Shown: piece after piece, positions 14,701 to 24,482 of the stretch
Position numbering within the stretch: the first letter of the stretch is position 1
Layout of the letters: every line of letters begins with the position of its first letter
Assembly (NCBI GenBank): GCA_027574665.1
Contig: CM050673.1
Span: forward strand, 7,487,420-7,551,419
DNA: 64,000 nt
Origin: Rhynochetos jubatus
Taxonomy: Eukaryota; Chordata; Aves; Eurypygiformes; Rhynochetidae
Reading direction: 5' to 3'
Translations under genes and position numbers: made by a program
The notes under the pieces: model-generated
Database searches by the model: none
Seen by the model: the letters and a program-made list of their open reading frames with translations, nothing else
Told to the model about the DNA's origin: nothing

Positions 14701-15262
14701 GAGCCCCACGGCCACCTGGGCGAGCGGCGTGCCAAGGCCTCGCCCGGCAGCCCCGCCACCGCCTCGCCCCGGGAGCGGCGACTCCGAGCGCGCCCGGGCG
14801 GGGCCGGGAACGAAGCCACCGCCTCGCACCGGAGCGCCGGCTCGCAACTCCCAAACTCACTCCCGCAGTACCGGGAGGTGAGCGGGGGCAGGGACAGCCC
14901 GCCTGCCCGCGGGGGGCTCGCCGCGGGGACCTGCCCGACCGGATCCGCGCAGGCTGGGCTCGGCCGCCGACAGCCGCGGTGCTCGCCCCGGCCCCACCCG
15001 GGACAAGCCGTGCTCGCGGGCAGCGCGTCGGCTCCGTCCCCTCCGGGGAACCCTTCCCCGGGCGGCGGCGGGACCGAGCCGGGGCGCCTGGCGCTGCCCG
15101 ACCTGGACACCTGGTCCCTCCCCGCCCCGAGCGCGGCCGTTCCCCAGCCACGCACAGCGGAACCCACCCAGCCCCCAGCCAGCGCGCGGTGCCCGGCTCC
15201 CCTACGCCCCGGCCCTCCCGGGCGCTGCGGCCGCCGCCCCGACCCGCACCGCCCGCGCTTAC
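5777..15262 (-). other. JUP intron 1; no gene seen
   Basis: This 9.5 kb interval is GC-rich, with many chance ORFs but no protein family I recognise and no consistent exon borders. It contains a C-run near 6121–6131, a short GGATGGAGG-type repeat near 6565–6630, and several AT-richer islands with TAATTA-like words (around 9640–9700, 11340–11470, 12130–12180, 12700–12760, 14310–14350). The islands could be intronic enhancers, but I cannot test conservation. Confidence 0.5.
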
Positions 15263-15720
15263 CTGCGCGGCGGCTGCCCCTGCGCGGACACTGCCGGCCG
15301 CCCCGCTCCTGCCCGAACAAAAGGCGAGCAGCGCCCCGCGCCTCGCCCCGCCCCTACCCCGCCCTGCCCCGCCCCGGCTCGCGCCCCGCCCCCCGCGCTG
15401 CCTGATCTCTATTGGATCGCTGGCACGCCCGTCAATCCCGAGGCGCCCTGGGCACCGCCCCCGCCGAACGTGTTTATCCGCTGTCCATTGGCGGGAGTGC
15501 GGCAGCCCCTCCCTTTCCTGGCGGGCGATTGGGCAACGGGGCGGGGAGGGCGGAGCGCGGCGGTGGGCGGGGAAAGGCGCGACAGCGAGGAGGACCACCT
15601 GGGTGACGTCACTGGGCGGGGAGAGGCGGGGGTTCGGGGCGGGACCTGGGCGGAGCCAGGGACCATCCCCGGGCAGGGGGCGGGGCCGTAACGCACCCGG
15701 GCGGGGCGGGGGCAGCCCCG
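14500..15720 (-). promoter_or_regulatory. CpG-island promoter of JUP with inverted CCAAT boxes and a CRE
   Basis: Dense CpG sequence surrounds the putative JUP exon 1. Upstream of it, in minus-strand sense, lie several GC boxes (15340–15395), three ATTGG motifs (15411–15415, 15487–15491, 15528–15532) that read CCAAT on the minus strand, and a full palindromic CRE, TGACGTCA, at 15604–15611. All three CCAAT boxes point the same way, which fits minus-strand transcription by NF-Y/Sp1-type regulation. No TATA box was seen. Motif calls are direct; function is inferred. Confidence 0.65.
15263..15330 (-). other. JUP: Probable non-coding first exon of JUP (5'UTR)
   Basis: On the minus strand a GC-rich segment ends in CGCGCAG followed by a strong donor GTAAGC (15262–15257). 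No ATG lies in the segment, and the first coding exon of JUP has its own acceptor at 5777, so a separate upstream 5'UTR exon is required. This is the only strong minus-strand donor I saw inside the CpG island. The 5' end (transcription start) is a guess, placed between the donor and the GC boxes. Splicing would remove an intron of about 9.5 kb. Confidence 0.65.
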
Positions 15721-16699
15721 GGGGTGCGGGGACCCCGTGGGCTGTGGGGCCGCTGGGACCCTGGGGGTGTGTGGGGTGCGGGGAGCCCTCCCGCACCAGG
15801 GTGTGCACGTGGGGTGCAAAGACCCCCAAGGGCAGGAGCTCGGGGGCGCCCCCCATGGCCTCGGTCCCGCGTGTCCCCCCGGGGCAGCGCCCGCTGCCCC
15901 CCGCACCCCTGCGGCGTCACCCGTGGGCTGCAGACACCCCGGTCCCGCGGGGCGCTGAGGCCAGCACGCGGCCAGGAGGGGCCGGAGGGGAGCAGAACGC
16001 GGGGCAGGGGGCTCGGGGCTACGCCCCCCCCAGTGCCCTGCTGCTCACAGCTCCCCCGTTGTCCCCCCCACTCCTGCCAGCCCCAACCGGGCCAGGCCGC
16101 GATTAGGGCCCCCGTGCAGCCACGCCGTGGGTGCCGCGTGGGCCACCCCTGTGTCCCGCCTTATTCGGGGTGTTTCATCCATCTGTGCCCAGGCACGGAG
16201 CTGGCTGTGCGGCACGGTCCGGCCTGGAGCATCCCCCGGCCCTGGGAAAAGGCTCCACATCGCCTCGGTGGGGAAATCGAGGCAGGAGCCCGGCAGCGGC
16301 AGCAAGAGGTGCTGGGGAAGGGCCGGGGCTGCTGACGGCAGCCTGCGTCACCCCCGGCCCCGGCCAGACTGGTCCATCCGGGTGCTGCTGCTGCGTCCCG
16401 GCTCCCCCTCTCCCCGCCGGCCTTGGGCGAAGCCTCCGTCACCAGCGGAGTCACCAACGAGCACCCGGAGTCAGGGTGGGGATCCTTGGGCCTCCATCTG
16501 GGGAGCAAAAAGGCTCTGCCGCGGATGGGGGTGAGGGGACGCATCCTGCATCCCCCCCACCATCAGCCCCTGCACAGGCCTCTGCTACATCTGGCCGCAG
16601 GCGCTGACTCAGGCGGGAAATCACAGCTCCGGAGGGAGGCGAGAGACGGAGCTTCCACCGCCCCTGCAGGAAAACGGGATTCCGTCGCTATGTGCAGAG

Positions 16700-17330
16700 C
16701 GGGGGCTACACAGCACGGCGTAGCACGGCCCGGCCCAGCATGGCACGGCACAGAATGGCACAGCGTGGCACAGCACAGCGTGGCACGGCCCAGCCCAGCA
16801 TGGCACGGCACGGCGTGGCATGACACAGCATGGCATAGCACAGCCCGGCCCAGCGTGGCACAGCACAGAATGGCACAGCGTGGCACAGCACAGCGTGGCA
16901 CGGCCCGGCCCAGCATGGCCCGGCACAGAATGGCACAGCGTGGCACAGCACAGCGTGGCACGGCCCAGCCCAGCATGGCACGGCCCAGCCCAGCATGGCA
17001 CAGCGTGGCACAGCACAGCGTGGCACGGCCCAGCCCAGCATGGCACGGCACAGAATGGCACAGCGTGGCACAGCACAGCGTGGCACGGCCCAGCCCAGCA
17101 TGGCACAGCCCAGCCCAGCATGGCACGGCACGGCATGGCATGACACAGCATGGCATAGCATGGCCCGGCCCAGCATGGCCCAGCGTGGCACGGCACTGCC
17201 CAGCATGGCACGGCCCAGAATGGCACAGCGTGGCACGGCACGGCCCAGCATGGCACGGCATGGCGTGGCACAGCACAGAATGACACAGCGTGGCATGGCA
17301 CGGCACGGCACGACACGGCTGAAACGGCAG
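16700..17330. repeat. Pentamer-based satellite array with 60-bp higher-order period
   Basis: About 630 bp are built almost entirely of 5-bp words of the types TGGCA, CGGCA, CAGCA, CAGCG, CGGCC and CAGCC, kept in a 5-bp register. Higher-order copies recur at exactly 60 bp: the segments starting 16861 and 16921 differ at only a few bases, and the 17041 segment repeats the same pattern in shifted register. The array lacks stop codons in several frames on both strands, so it produces long artefactual ORFs. It sits between the JUP promoter and the 3' end of P3H4. Confidence 0.95.
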
Positions 17331-18745
17331 CCCAAACTCATTTATGTTCCTTCTGGGTCAAGGTCAGGGGTGTCAGGGAAGTGCTGCCCTCGTGGAGTCC
17401 TGCAGCCTGTCCCCCCCAGCCCGTGTTTGCCCCCCCCCCGGCACCTCCCCGCAGCCCGGCCGTGCCAGCCCCGCACACCGCGGGGGTCGGTGCCCGTGCT
17501 CACAGCCCCGGCTATCGCGGCTCCTGCCCGGTGCTACCGGGAGCGGCGGCACCTCCGCCCCCGGCGGGTGGGAGCGGGGACGGGACCCCGGGCACCCCGT
17601 CCCGGAGGGGCTTTTCCCGGTGCCGGCAGAGGAGAGGGAGGAAGGAACCGCGTGCCCCACCGGGAGCTTGGGGCGGGCGAGGGGACGCCGTGCCCAGGCG
17701 CGCGTCGGAGCAGGGCGGCGGCCCCGGTGCCACCTCCGCCCGTCGGGGCCGATCAACAGGGCTTTGACCCCCTCCACCTCCCCGCCCGGGTCGCCACGCC
17801 AAAGCGCTGGGCTGAGCCTCCCGCGGCTCCGGGCCGGGCCGCCGCTCCCGGTGACCCACCGGTGACAAACCCCGCTCCCCCCGGGGGACAGCCCTGCGCT
17901 GGGGTGCCACGGGCTGCTCCCGCCGCCAGCGCTGCCCCCCCGTAGCTCTGCCCCGAGCCCCGAGCCCTGCCCGCCGGTCGGGGGGGCTCAGCCCCGGCCC
18001 CGCGGAGCTGAGACAGCCCTGGTAGATGGAAGGCAGGGCAGGGCGGGGTGCTGGCGGCACCCCCGCCGCCCCCTTCCTTCCCTTCCCTTCCCTCCCCCGG
18101 GGCGAACGCCGTGATTCAGCCTCTCGGTTTCAGGTCTCGCAGCCAACTCGCACGGGAACGCGCCCGGCGCGCCAGGGAGGAGCGAGGCGGCCGCGCGCTG
18201 CCCGACGCGCCGTGCCCGGGGCAGGCGAGGGCTTGTCGGCAGCGGCGGCGGCCTCCCAAACGCCCTGGCACCCGGGGGAGGGGCTGCGCCCACCCCACCG
18301 CCCCGGCCCAGCATGGGGGACGCAGGCTGCACCCTCCGGGCCAGCCTCAGGGTGATGCACCCCTCCCAGAACAGCCACCGGATGATGCACATCACACCCC
18401 AACCCCCGTATCGGGTGAGGGATGCTGCCCCCTGCCCCCCAGCTGCCCCCCCCACGCCACTTGGCAGCCTCCCCTGCACAACGCAGGGTCACACAACCCC
18501 ATAATGATCCCAGTGCAGTGGTGGCCCCCCAAGCTGCGCAAGAGCCTGGCTGCTTTCATGGTCTCCAAGGTTCCCCAGCCCCACAAACCCCTACAGACCC
18601 CCTGTGGGGTCTGCCCCATTATTATGGGGGCATCCAGCCCCCCAACTCATCCCTCTCCCTCCCACGCCGGGCATCTCCCACGCTGAGCACCCGGCTCCCG
18701 CGGCAGCAGCACAGCCCAGCCCCAGGCAGCCCCGAGGCGGAAGCA
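17331..18745. other. Intergenic CpG-rich block, no gene assigned
   Basis: About 17480–18300 is very GC- and CpG-rich, like an island, but lies between the JUP start and the P3H4 end, where no known start is expected. No recognisable protein, no convincing first exon and no RNA gene was found on either strand. From 18300 to the P3H4 poly(A) site the sequence is ordinary. Confidence 0.5.
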
Positions 18746-18749
18746 GCCA

Positions 18750-19616
18750 CAAAAAGACCGGTCCGGATTTTATTAAAAGTTCAGCACCAGTAAATATTTA
18801 AAAAATAAAAAGCAACTGTGCAAGTTGGAAAGTTTTAAATTAACGGAGCTTAAGGCTACAGAGGGCTGGCGTGTCGAAAATTCAAGGCACACGCAGGGCA
18901 CGGGCGACGCAGCCTTGCCAGGCTGCAGCCACCGGGATCCTGCACACCAGGAGCACCGGGAGCCCCGCTGGAGCACCAGCCGTGGGCTCCGAACGGACCT
19001 TGGGCACTGGGGGCTGGGAAGCTGGAGACCCCAGGTAGGAGCCCCGGGGAGCTCCACGAGGGTCAGGACTGGCACACATGCCCGGCTCTGGCAGCACCAT
19101 GCATCGCTTCCAGAGCAGGGCAGCCCCCCGCAGCCCTCGAGGGTCGGTCCTGGTGCACCGTCCGCAGGTCCTGGGCAGGAGCTGAGGGACACAGTTAACC
19201 CCAGTGCTGCGGGGCACTGCTGCTGGCCAGGGCTGCTGGGGACGTCGGGGATAGGGGTGGCCCGGGGGGAGCTCCTGGGGAGGCAGTGAGGTTCGGCAGT
19301 GCTGGTGCTCCACCGGCGGGAATCGGGCTGCGCTCAGGGCAGCAGATGTCCAGATGGCAAAGGCAGCCCTGCCACAGGCCACCGGCCAGGATCAGCCCAT
19401 CCCTGGGAATCTGAGTTTCTGTGCAGCGGCCAGCAGGAGCCCAAAGCCCGGTGTCCCTAGAATGGCATCACAGGGCCACCACTGTCCAGCGTCCTTGGGG
19501 CTGGACGCCCCTTCGCCTGCCTCATCACAGGGTCTCTGCAAACAAACAGGGCTCAGTGGCACCAGGGCACAGGCAACAGCCACCCCCCCCCCACGGCACA
19601 GCCCTCGGCCCCAGCA
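18750..19616 (-). other. P3H4: 3'UTR of P3H4
   Basis: Sequence from the TGA (19619–19617) to the first minus-strand AATAAA at 18774–18769, about 850 bases, with no coding signal. The 3' limit assumes cleavage about 20 bases past the signal. Confidence 0.7.
18769..18774 (-). terminator. Poly(A) signal AATAAA of P3H4
   Basis: TTTATT on the plus strand, AATAAA on minus. It lies in a locally AT-rich patch and is the first canonical signal downstream of the P3H4 stop. Confidence 0.75.
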
Positions 19617-22600
19617 TCAGGAACCTTGGTCAGCTTTGTCCCCCTTGGTCTTGGGCTCCTGCCACCACTCTGCGAAGAATCCCTCCTCGTAGTCGCCTTC
19701 GCCCTCGAACTCGCCGTCGGAGGGCAGGTTCCACGTCTCTGGCCCCTCGTCACCGTCCACCTCCATCTGCAGCACAGGACAGGCAGGAGCAGGCAGTGGC
19801 GCTCAGCGGCCCCGTCCACAGCTCATCCCTGAGCTACAGCTTCTTCTCCAGGGCTGCTCCGGGGCTTGGACACCCCACTGGAGGAAGGGCCCTGCCCTGG
19901 GGCATCCACGGCACCCACCCACACCACCCCAGCACCCCTAGAAGCACCTGGCTGCACCCCGCGCCGGGGCCATCATTTACCTCGTCGTCAGCCTGCAGGT
20001 ACTGCCTGGCAAAGTCCAGCATCTCCTTCTGGGCAGCGGTCCGGTTGTGGTAGCGCACGGCTTCCTGCGCACAGGGAGGGAGCGGGGGCTGCGTCAGCCC
20101 CCTCCACCGCCGGCAGAGTCGCGGGACGGGGGGTCTGAGGGGGTCCTCACCGGCCGGGGCTCGAAGTCCTCCTCCTGCAGGCGCCAGCGCTCGCGGTGGA
20201 AGCGGTAGTAGACCAGGTTCTGCTGCATCACGGCGTCACCCGGGTCAAAGAGCATGTAGCTGGAGACGCTGCGCACTGCATCCCGCACGTCGTTCACTGC
20301 GGGGAGCAACGCCGGGTGATGGGAGGGGAGCGACACCCTGGCCAGGGGCCCGCAAATGCCCCACGGGGCATGGCTCCCCGCTCCAATCGACACTCACATT
20401 TGTAGTAGGCGAACTGCAGGTAGTGGTACATGGTGGCCACAAACTTCTCCACGAAGTAGCCGCCCACGTTGGGGGTGAGTTCGGTCTCACAGTCCACCTT
20501 GCACTGCAGCACGCTCACAAAGTGGTCTGGGGAGAGGCATCAGGCGCTGCACCCCATCGGACCCCGGCCACCCCCCCATCAGCCTGCCATCCCCCGGCCA
20601 CCCCTGCCCGGTCACCTGCGATGGCGGGGTAGAAGTCCTTGAACTCCTGCAGCTCGTAGGCGCCCTCGCAGCCGGCCAGGCAGTCCTCGTACGCCTTGTA
20701 GTACTCGGCCAGCGCCTGCTCCATGTCGGCCGCGCTGCTCCGGAAATCCCCGTTGTTGTACAGCTTCACCGACCGCACAAATATCGGCTGCCGGGGACCA
20801 AGCGGGTGCTGCTCACCTCCCCACCCGGCACCACAGCCCGGCTCTGCCCGCCAGCAGCACCAACCTGCCCTGCTCCCCCCGAGGCGGCTCCGTCCCCAGC
20901 ACGAGACCCGCAGAGATGCTCGTTTTGGGGACGGGAGTTGAGCGACCAGGGCTCAGCGAAGGAGAGCTGCTTCCCTCCACGTCCGGCAGGACCAGGCGCA
21001 CGCTGAGCCCTGGGGAGCTCCCAGCGCAGCCCCATCCCCTCCTCACCTCGTAGGGCTGAGCCTCCAGGTCGATCAGGTACTCATCCACGTCCAGCATCGT
21101 CCTGTAATAGTTCAGGTACTTCAAGGTCACCTCGTGCTTGGGGTTCTTCTGCAGGAAGGTGTGGGCCGCAGACACCGCTTTCTCGATCTTATTTGACTGG
21201 GGAGGGAGGAAGAGCGGGTGCAGCAGGCTGCCGCGGGGATGGCCGGAGCCAACGCCGCGACTGAGGGGGGCTCAGCACCCAGCCAGACCCCCGGGCAGCA
21301 GGGCAGAAGGCTGATCCTCGGTGCGGGAACGACCTGGCACCTATAGTGCCCGTGACCCTGGACAACGCAGATAAATCCAACCACACCAACCCCCTCTGCG
21401 CCCATGGTGGGAGGGGGGACAGCTCAGCCCCTCATGGACCCCCACATCCAGCCAGGAGCGATCCACGTGGACCGAGGCTGGGGGGGTTGAATGAACTGTC
21501 CGTGGGTTTTGGCCAGGGGAAGCAGGAGGAAAAGGCATTAGTTATCTAGGCCACGCCGGCCCCCGCCGCTGCCCGGTGAGCGGGGCAGCAGCTCTAAGCA
21601 CTAAAGCAGCAGCTGCACCGGCAGCCAGCCAGCGGCAGCTTGGGACCCCGACCAGCACCGGTGCCTGGGGGGGGAGCATCCCCTGCCAGGGCCACCCTGG
21701 CCAAAGGAGGGTCACCACGGGGTGATGCCTGACGAAACCTCCCTCCACGTCCACATCGTGAGCCCGAGCAAGCGCTTCTCCCTGGTGGAGCATCCAGACA
21801 CGTGTCCCACAGCCATCACAGTGGCACTGGACCCCCAGCTCGGGCCCCTTGGCAGGAGAAGCCCCTGCATCCCCTTCCCCAAGCAATGCTCTGCCCAGCC
21901 AAGGAGACCCTGGGGGACCAACATAAAGCGGAGTGGGGGGACACAACGAAAAGGGCCCCCAGTCCCAGGTGCACCCGACTCCCAGGTGCACCCCTCACAT
22001 CCTGCCTGATGCATCCCAGATGACGCTGACGTGCCACAGCGCAGGGGCAGGATGGAGGAGCTGGGGGGTGGGGTGGGGTGTGCCAAATAGGGACTGCAGG
22101 AAGGGGGGTGCAGGATGGGAAGGCAGCGGGGTGCAGGGTAGAGGGGAGCGGGGTGCAGGGGGTGCAGATCAGGGGGTGCAGGCTGGTGGTGTGGGATAGG
22201 GCACAGGATGGGGATGCAGGAGGGGGGCGTCAAAGGGGAGGTACAGGACAAGGAGAACTGGATGAGGGGCGCAGGAGAGGGGTGCAGGGTGAGACACGGG
22301 ATGGGGGTGTGCCCGGTGGGGGGCAGAGTGGAGAGGCGCAGGACGGAGGGTAGCAGAGGAGGCACAGCAGTGCTGGACGGAGGCACAGGACGCCCCCCCC
22401 CCCCCGGTCCCCGACCCCCGCCACGTTGCGCGGCATTTTCGCGCCCCCTCACCTTGAAGAGCGCGTAGTGCAGGTACTGGTAGGGCAGGCGGCGCTGGAA
22501 GTCGCGCAGCGTCTGCGCGGGGGGGTAGCGCAGCTGGAAGACGGGCAAGTCCCGCTTGCAGGCGCGCAAGCAGCCCGCGCGGCGCAGCAGCCGCCCGAAG

Positions 22601-22926
22601 AGCTGCATTTCCCGCTCCCACTCCCACGCCGCGGGGTCTCCCCCATCCTGGGGGGGCTCCTCCGCGGGCTCTCCCTCCGCGGACGCTGCGCAGCGGCGGT
22701 GGCAGTGCGCCTCGCTGTCGCGCAGCAGGCGGTGAAGGCGCAGACTGGCCTCCAGCGCCCGGGCGCTCTCCGCCCACTGCGCCCCCGAGTACTGCGCCAG
22801 CGCCCGCGCGTAGGCGCGCTGCAGCGGCTCCAGCGCGGCCGCGGGGAACCCGCGCACGCTGTACTCCTCGTACTGCGCCGCGCACAGCCCCGCCGCCAGC
22901 AGCAGCGCCAGCGCCGCACCGCCCAT
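19617..22926 (-). CDS. P3H4: Prolyl 3-hydroxylase family member 4 (SC65/Leprel4), with a 1-base frameshift in exon 4
   Basis: Non-enzymatic member of the Leprecan family, related to CRTAP. It works in the endoplasmic reticulum with P3H3 and lysyl hydroxylase 1 on collagen lysine modification. Exons on minus: 22926–22453, 21196–21047, 20787–20616, 20527–20398, 20296–20151, 20064–19981, 19766–19617. ATG at 22926 opens a signal peptide ([18 protein letters not shown]). The family signatures [20 protein letters not shown] and [18 protein letters not shown] are present, and the C-terminus is acidic with [16 protein letters not shown]. There is no 2-oxoglutarate dioxygenase domain, as expected for this member. 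If one base is discounted the protein is 434 residues, close to my recollection of human (about 437). As written, exon 3 ends after the first base of a codon while exon 4 needs to start at a codon boundary, so exon 4 is one base too long (CTTTTG at its start on minus, near 20519–20523). No alternative AG or GT rescues the frame. Confidence 0.95.
22020..22405. repeat. G-rich degenerate GGGGTGCAGG repeat in P3H4 intron 1
   Basis: The plus strand is strongly G-rich and purine-rich, with many diverged copies of GGGGTGCAGG and GGATGGGG, ending in a run of about 15 C at 22387–22401. Several GGG tracts are spaced closely enough for G-quadruplexes. No coding signal was found. Confidence 0.7.
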
Positions 22927-24482
22927 CCCCGCCGCCGCCACCGCGCACTGCCCGCGCAGCGCCGCGCACCGCTCCGCGCAGGGGGGCGGGCGGCGGGGAA
23001 GGGGCGGTGCGCGGCGGGCGCGCAGGGTCTTAGTGCGGCTCTGCGCGGCTGGCGCAACGCCCGCGGGGTGCGCTCGGTGCTGCGCCCTCCCCACAGGCGG
23101 GCTCGGTGCCCCAACGTCGCGGGGAGTCACCCCAAGCCCCGCGCTCTCGGGGTGCGCCCCACGCTGCGGGCTCGGAGGATGCGCTGGGGGCTGCTCGGGC
23201 CCGGGAGTGTCCTCGGCGCTGCACGCTGCAGAGCGGGGGGTGCGCCCCGGGCTGCAGCCCCGGGGTACTCCGGGGTGCACTGCCCGGGGCAGCCGGCCGG
23301 ACCCCCCAGCCCGGCTGTGCCCAGAGCTGGTTTCGCTCTTGGCTGCTGCCAAGCCGGAGGCTGCGCGCCCTGCGCCGTGCCAGATCCCAGGTCCAAGGGC
23401 TGCACCGCGCCAGGCCTTGGCATGGCAATACTGGCCCCAGCCCAAGCCCAGCGCTTTGTTGCCGGCTGGCCAGTGGTGCTGAGGGATGTCACAGCGTGGG
23501 GCAGGAGCCAGGACAAGCCGAGGTTTCCTCCTGTGGAGCAGAGACCATTAGCACCCGGCAACTCCCCTCAGAAGAGCAGCGGGGTGGCACGCAGGCTGGG
23601 ATGCCATCGCCCCTAAGTGCTCGCTTCCCCCAGAGTCAGGCCCTGACCACACTGTGCTGTGGGGAGAGCCCCAAATCCCCCTGAGCTACTCCGCGTGGTG
23701 CCAAGGTGGCCCAGCCCCAGTGCCGCGTGCTGGGGAGCTGCAGAGCACCCCGTGTCCGGGCTCGGGGGAGCCAATAGCGCTTTACCGGAGCTTTGGCTCT
23801 CGCCAGCAGCGCTGCGTCTCGGAGCCCAGTTTCGGGCTTATGGCCTGTGACATTTCCCACGCGGGACTTGCCAAAGGCTCCTACCCACAGTGCCAGCCTC
23901 CTGCCCATGGGTTTGGGGTGCGGGGATGCGCGGGCCACGCGTACGCGCGCATTTGATGCCGCTCCTGTCTGGGGGGGGACTGTTAGGGAGGCGTTTCAGG
24001 TTTTAGTCATTGCCGTTCGGTAAAAAATCCGTCAGCACCAGAGCAAAGAGCAGTAAATGTTCTCAAAACAGCTCATTCCCTGTGTTTTCCCTGCTAGGGG
24101 CTGAGCCCCGGGAGCGATGACCGGCCGCGGCCCCGGGAGCCGCCAGCACTAGGACCCGGCCCGAGCGGGGCTTCCGAGGGGCGCTGCCAGCCCCCTCCCC
24201 CTGCGCGGGGGGAGAAGGAGGAAAAGGGACCCTCCCGCCGTGAGCTTTGTCGCTGCGGGGAACCGGCCCCGCGCGGCGGTGTGGGGGGGGTCGCGGTGGC
24301 TGCGTGGACGGTGCGTGGACGGCGCGGCCGCGGGGCCAGGCCCGGGTCCACGTGTACAGACGTCCCGGGCGGGCGGGGCCGGGGGAGTGGGGGCGGCCCC
24401 GGGAAGGGGCGGCCGGACGGGCCCCATCTCCCGCCTCTCCACCCCCCCTCCCACCCCGTCCCGGCGTCGGCCTCCCAGCGCC
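22927..24482. promoter_or_regulatory. Divergent promoter region between P3H4 and FKBP10
   Basis: A 1.56 kb interval separates the two start codons. CpG-rich blocks with GC boxes abut each gene (about 22927–23060 for P3H4; about 24100–24480, with repeated GGGGCGG-type boxes at 24370–24420, for FKBP10). A CCAAT box occurs at 23771–23775. The middle part is less CpG-dense, so these may be two separate promoters rather than one bidirectional core. Transcription starts cannot be fixed from sequence. Confidence 0.6.

Noticed and set aside
14661-16106. A 481-codon ORF in the JUP CpG island
   Set aside because: The composition is Pro/Arg/Ala/Gly as expected from high-GC DNA, with no recognisable domain, and an equally long open frame lies on the other strand.
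16423-17945. Long ORFs on both strands across the satellite array
   Set aside because: The pentamer units contain no stops in several frames, giving repetitive WHGTA/ACHAVPC-type peptides with no domain and no splice or start context.
21712-23445. A 577-codon minus-strand ORF
   Set aside because: It contains P3H4 exon 1 but extends through promoter and intron sequence; the signal peptide start at 22926 and donor at 22452 define the real exon.
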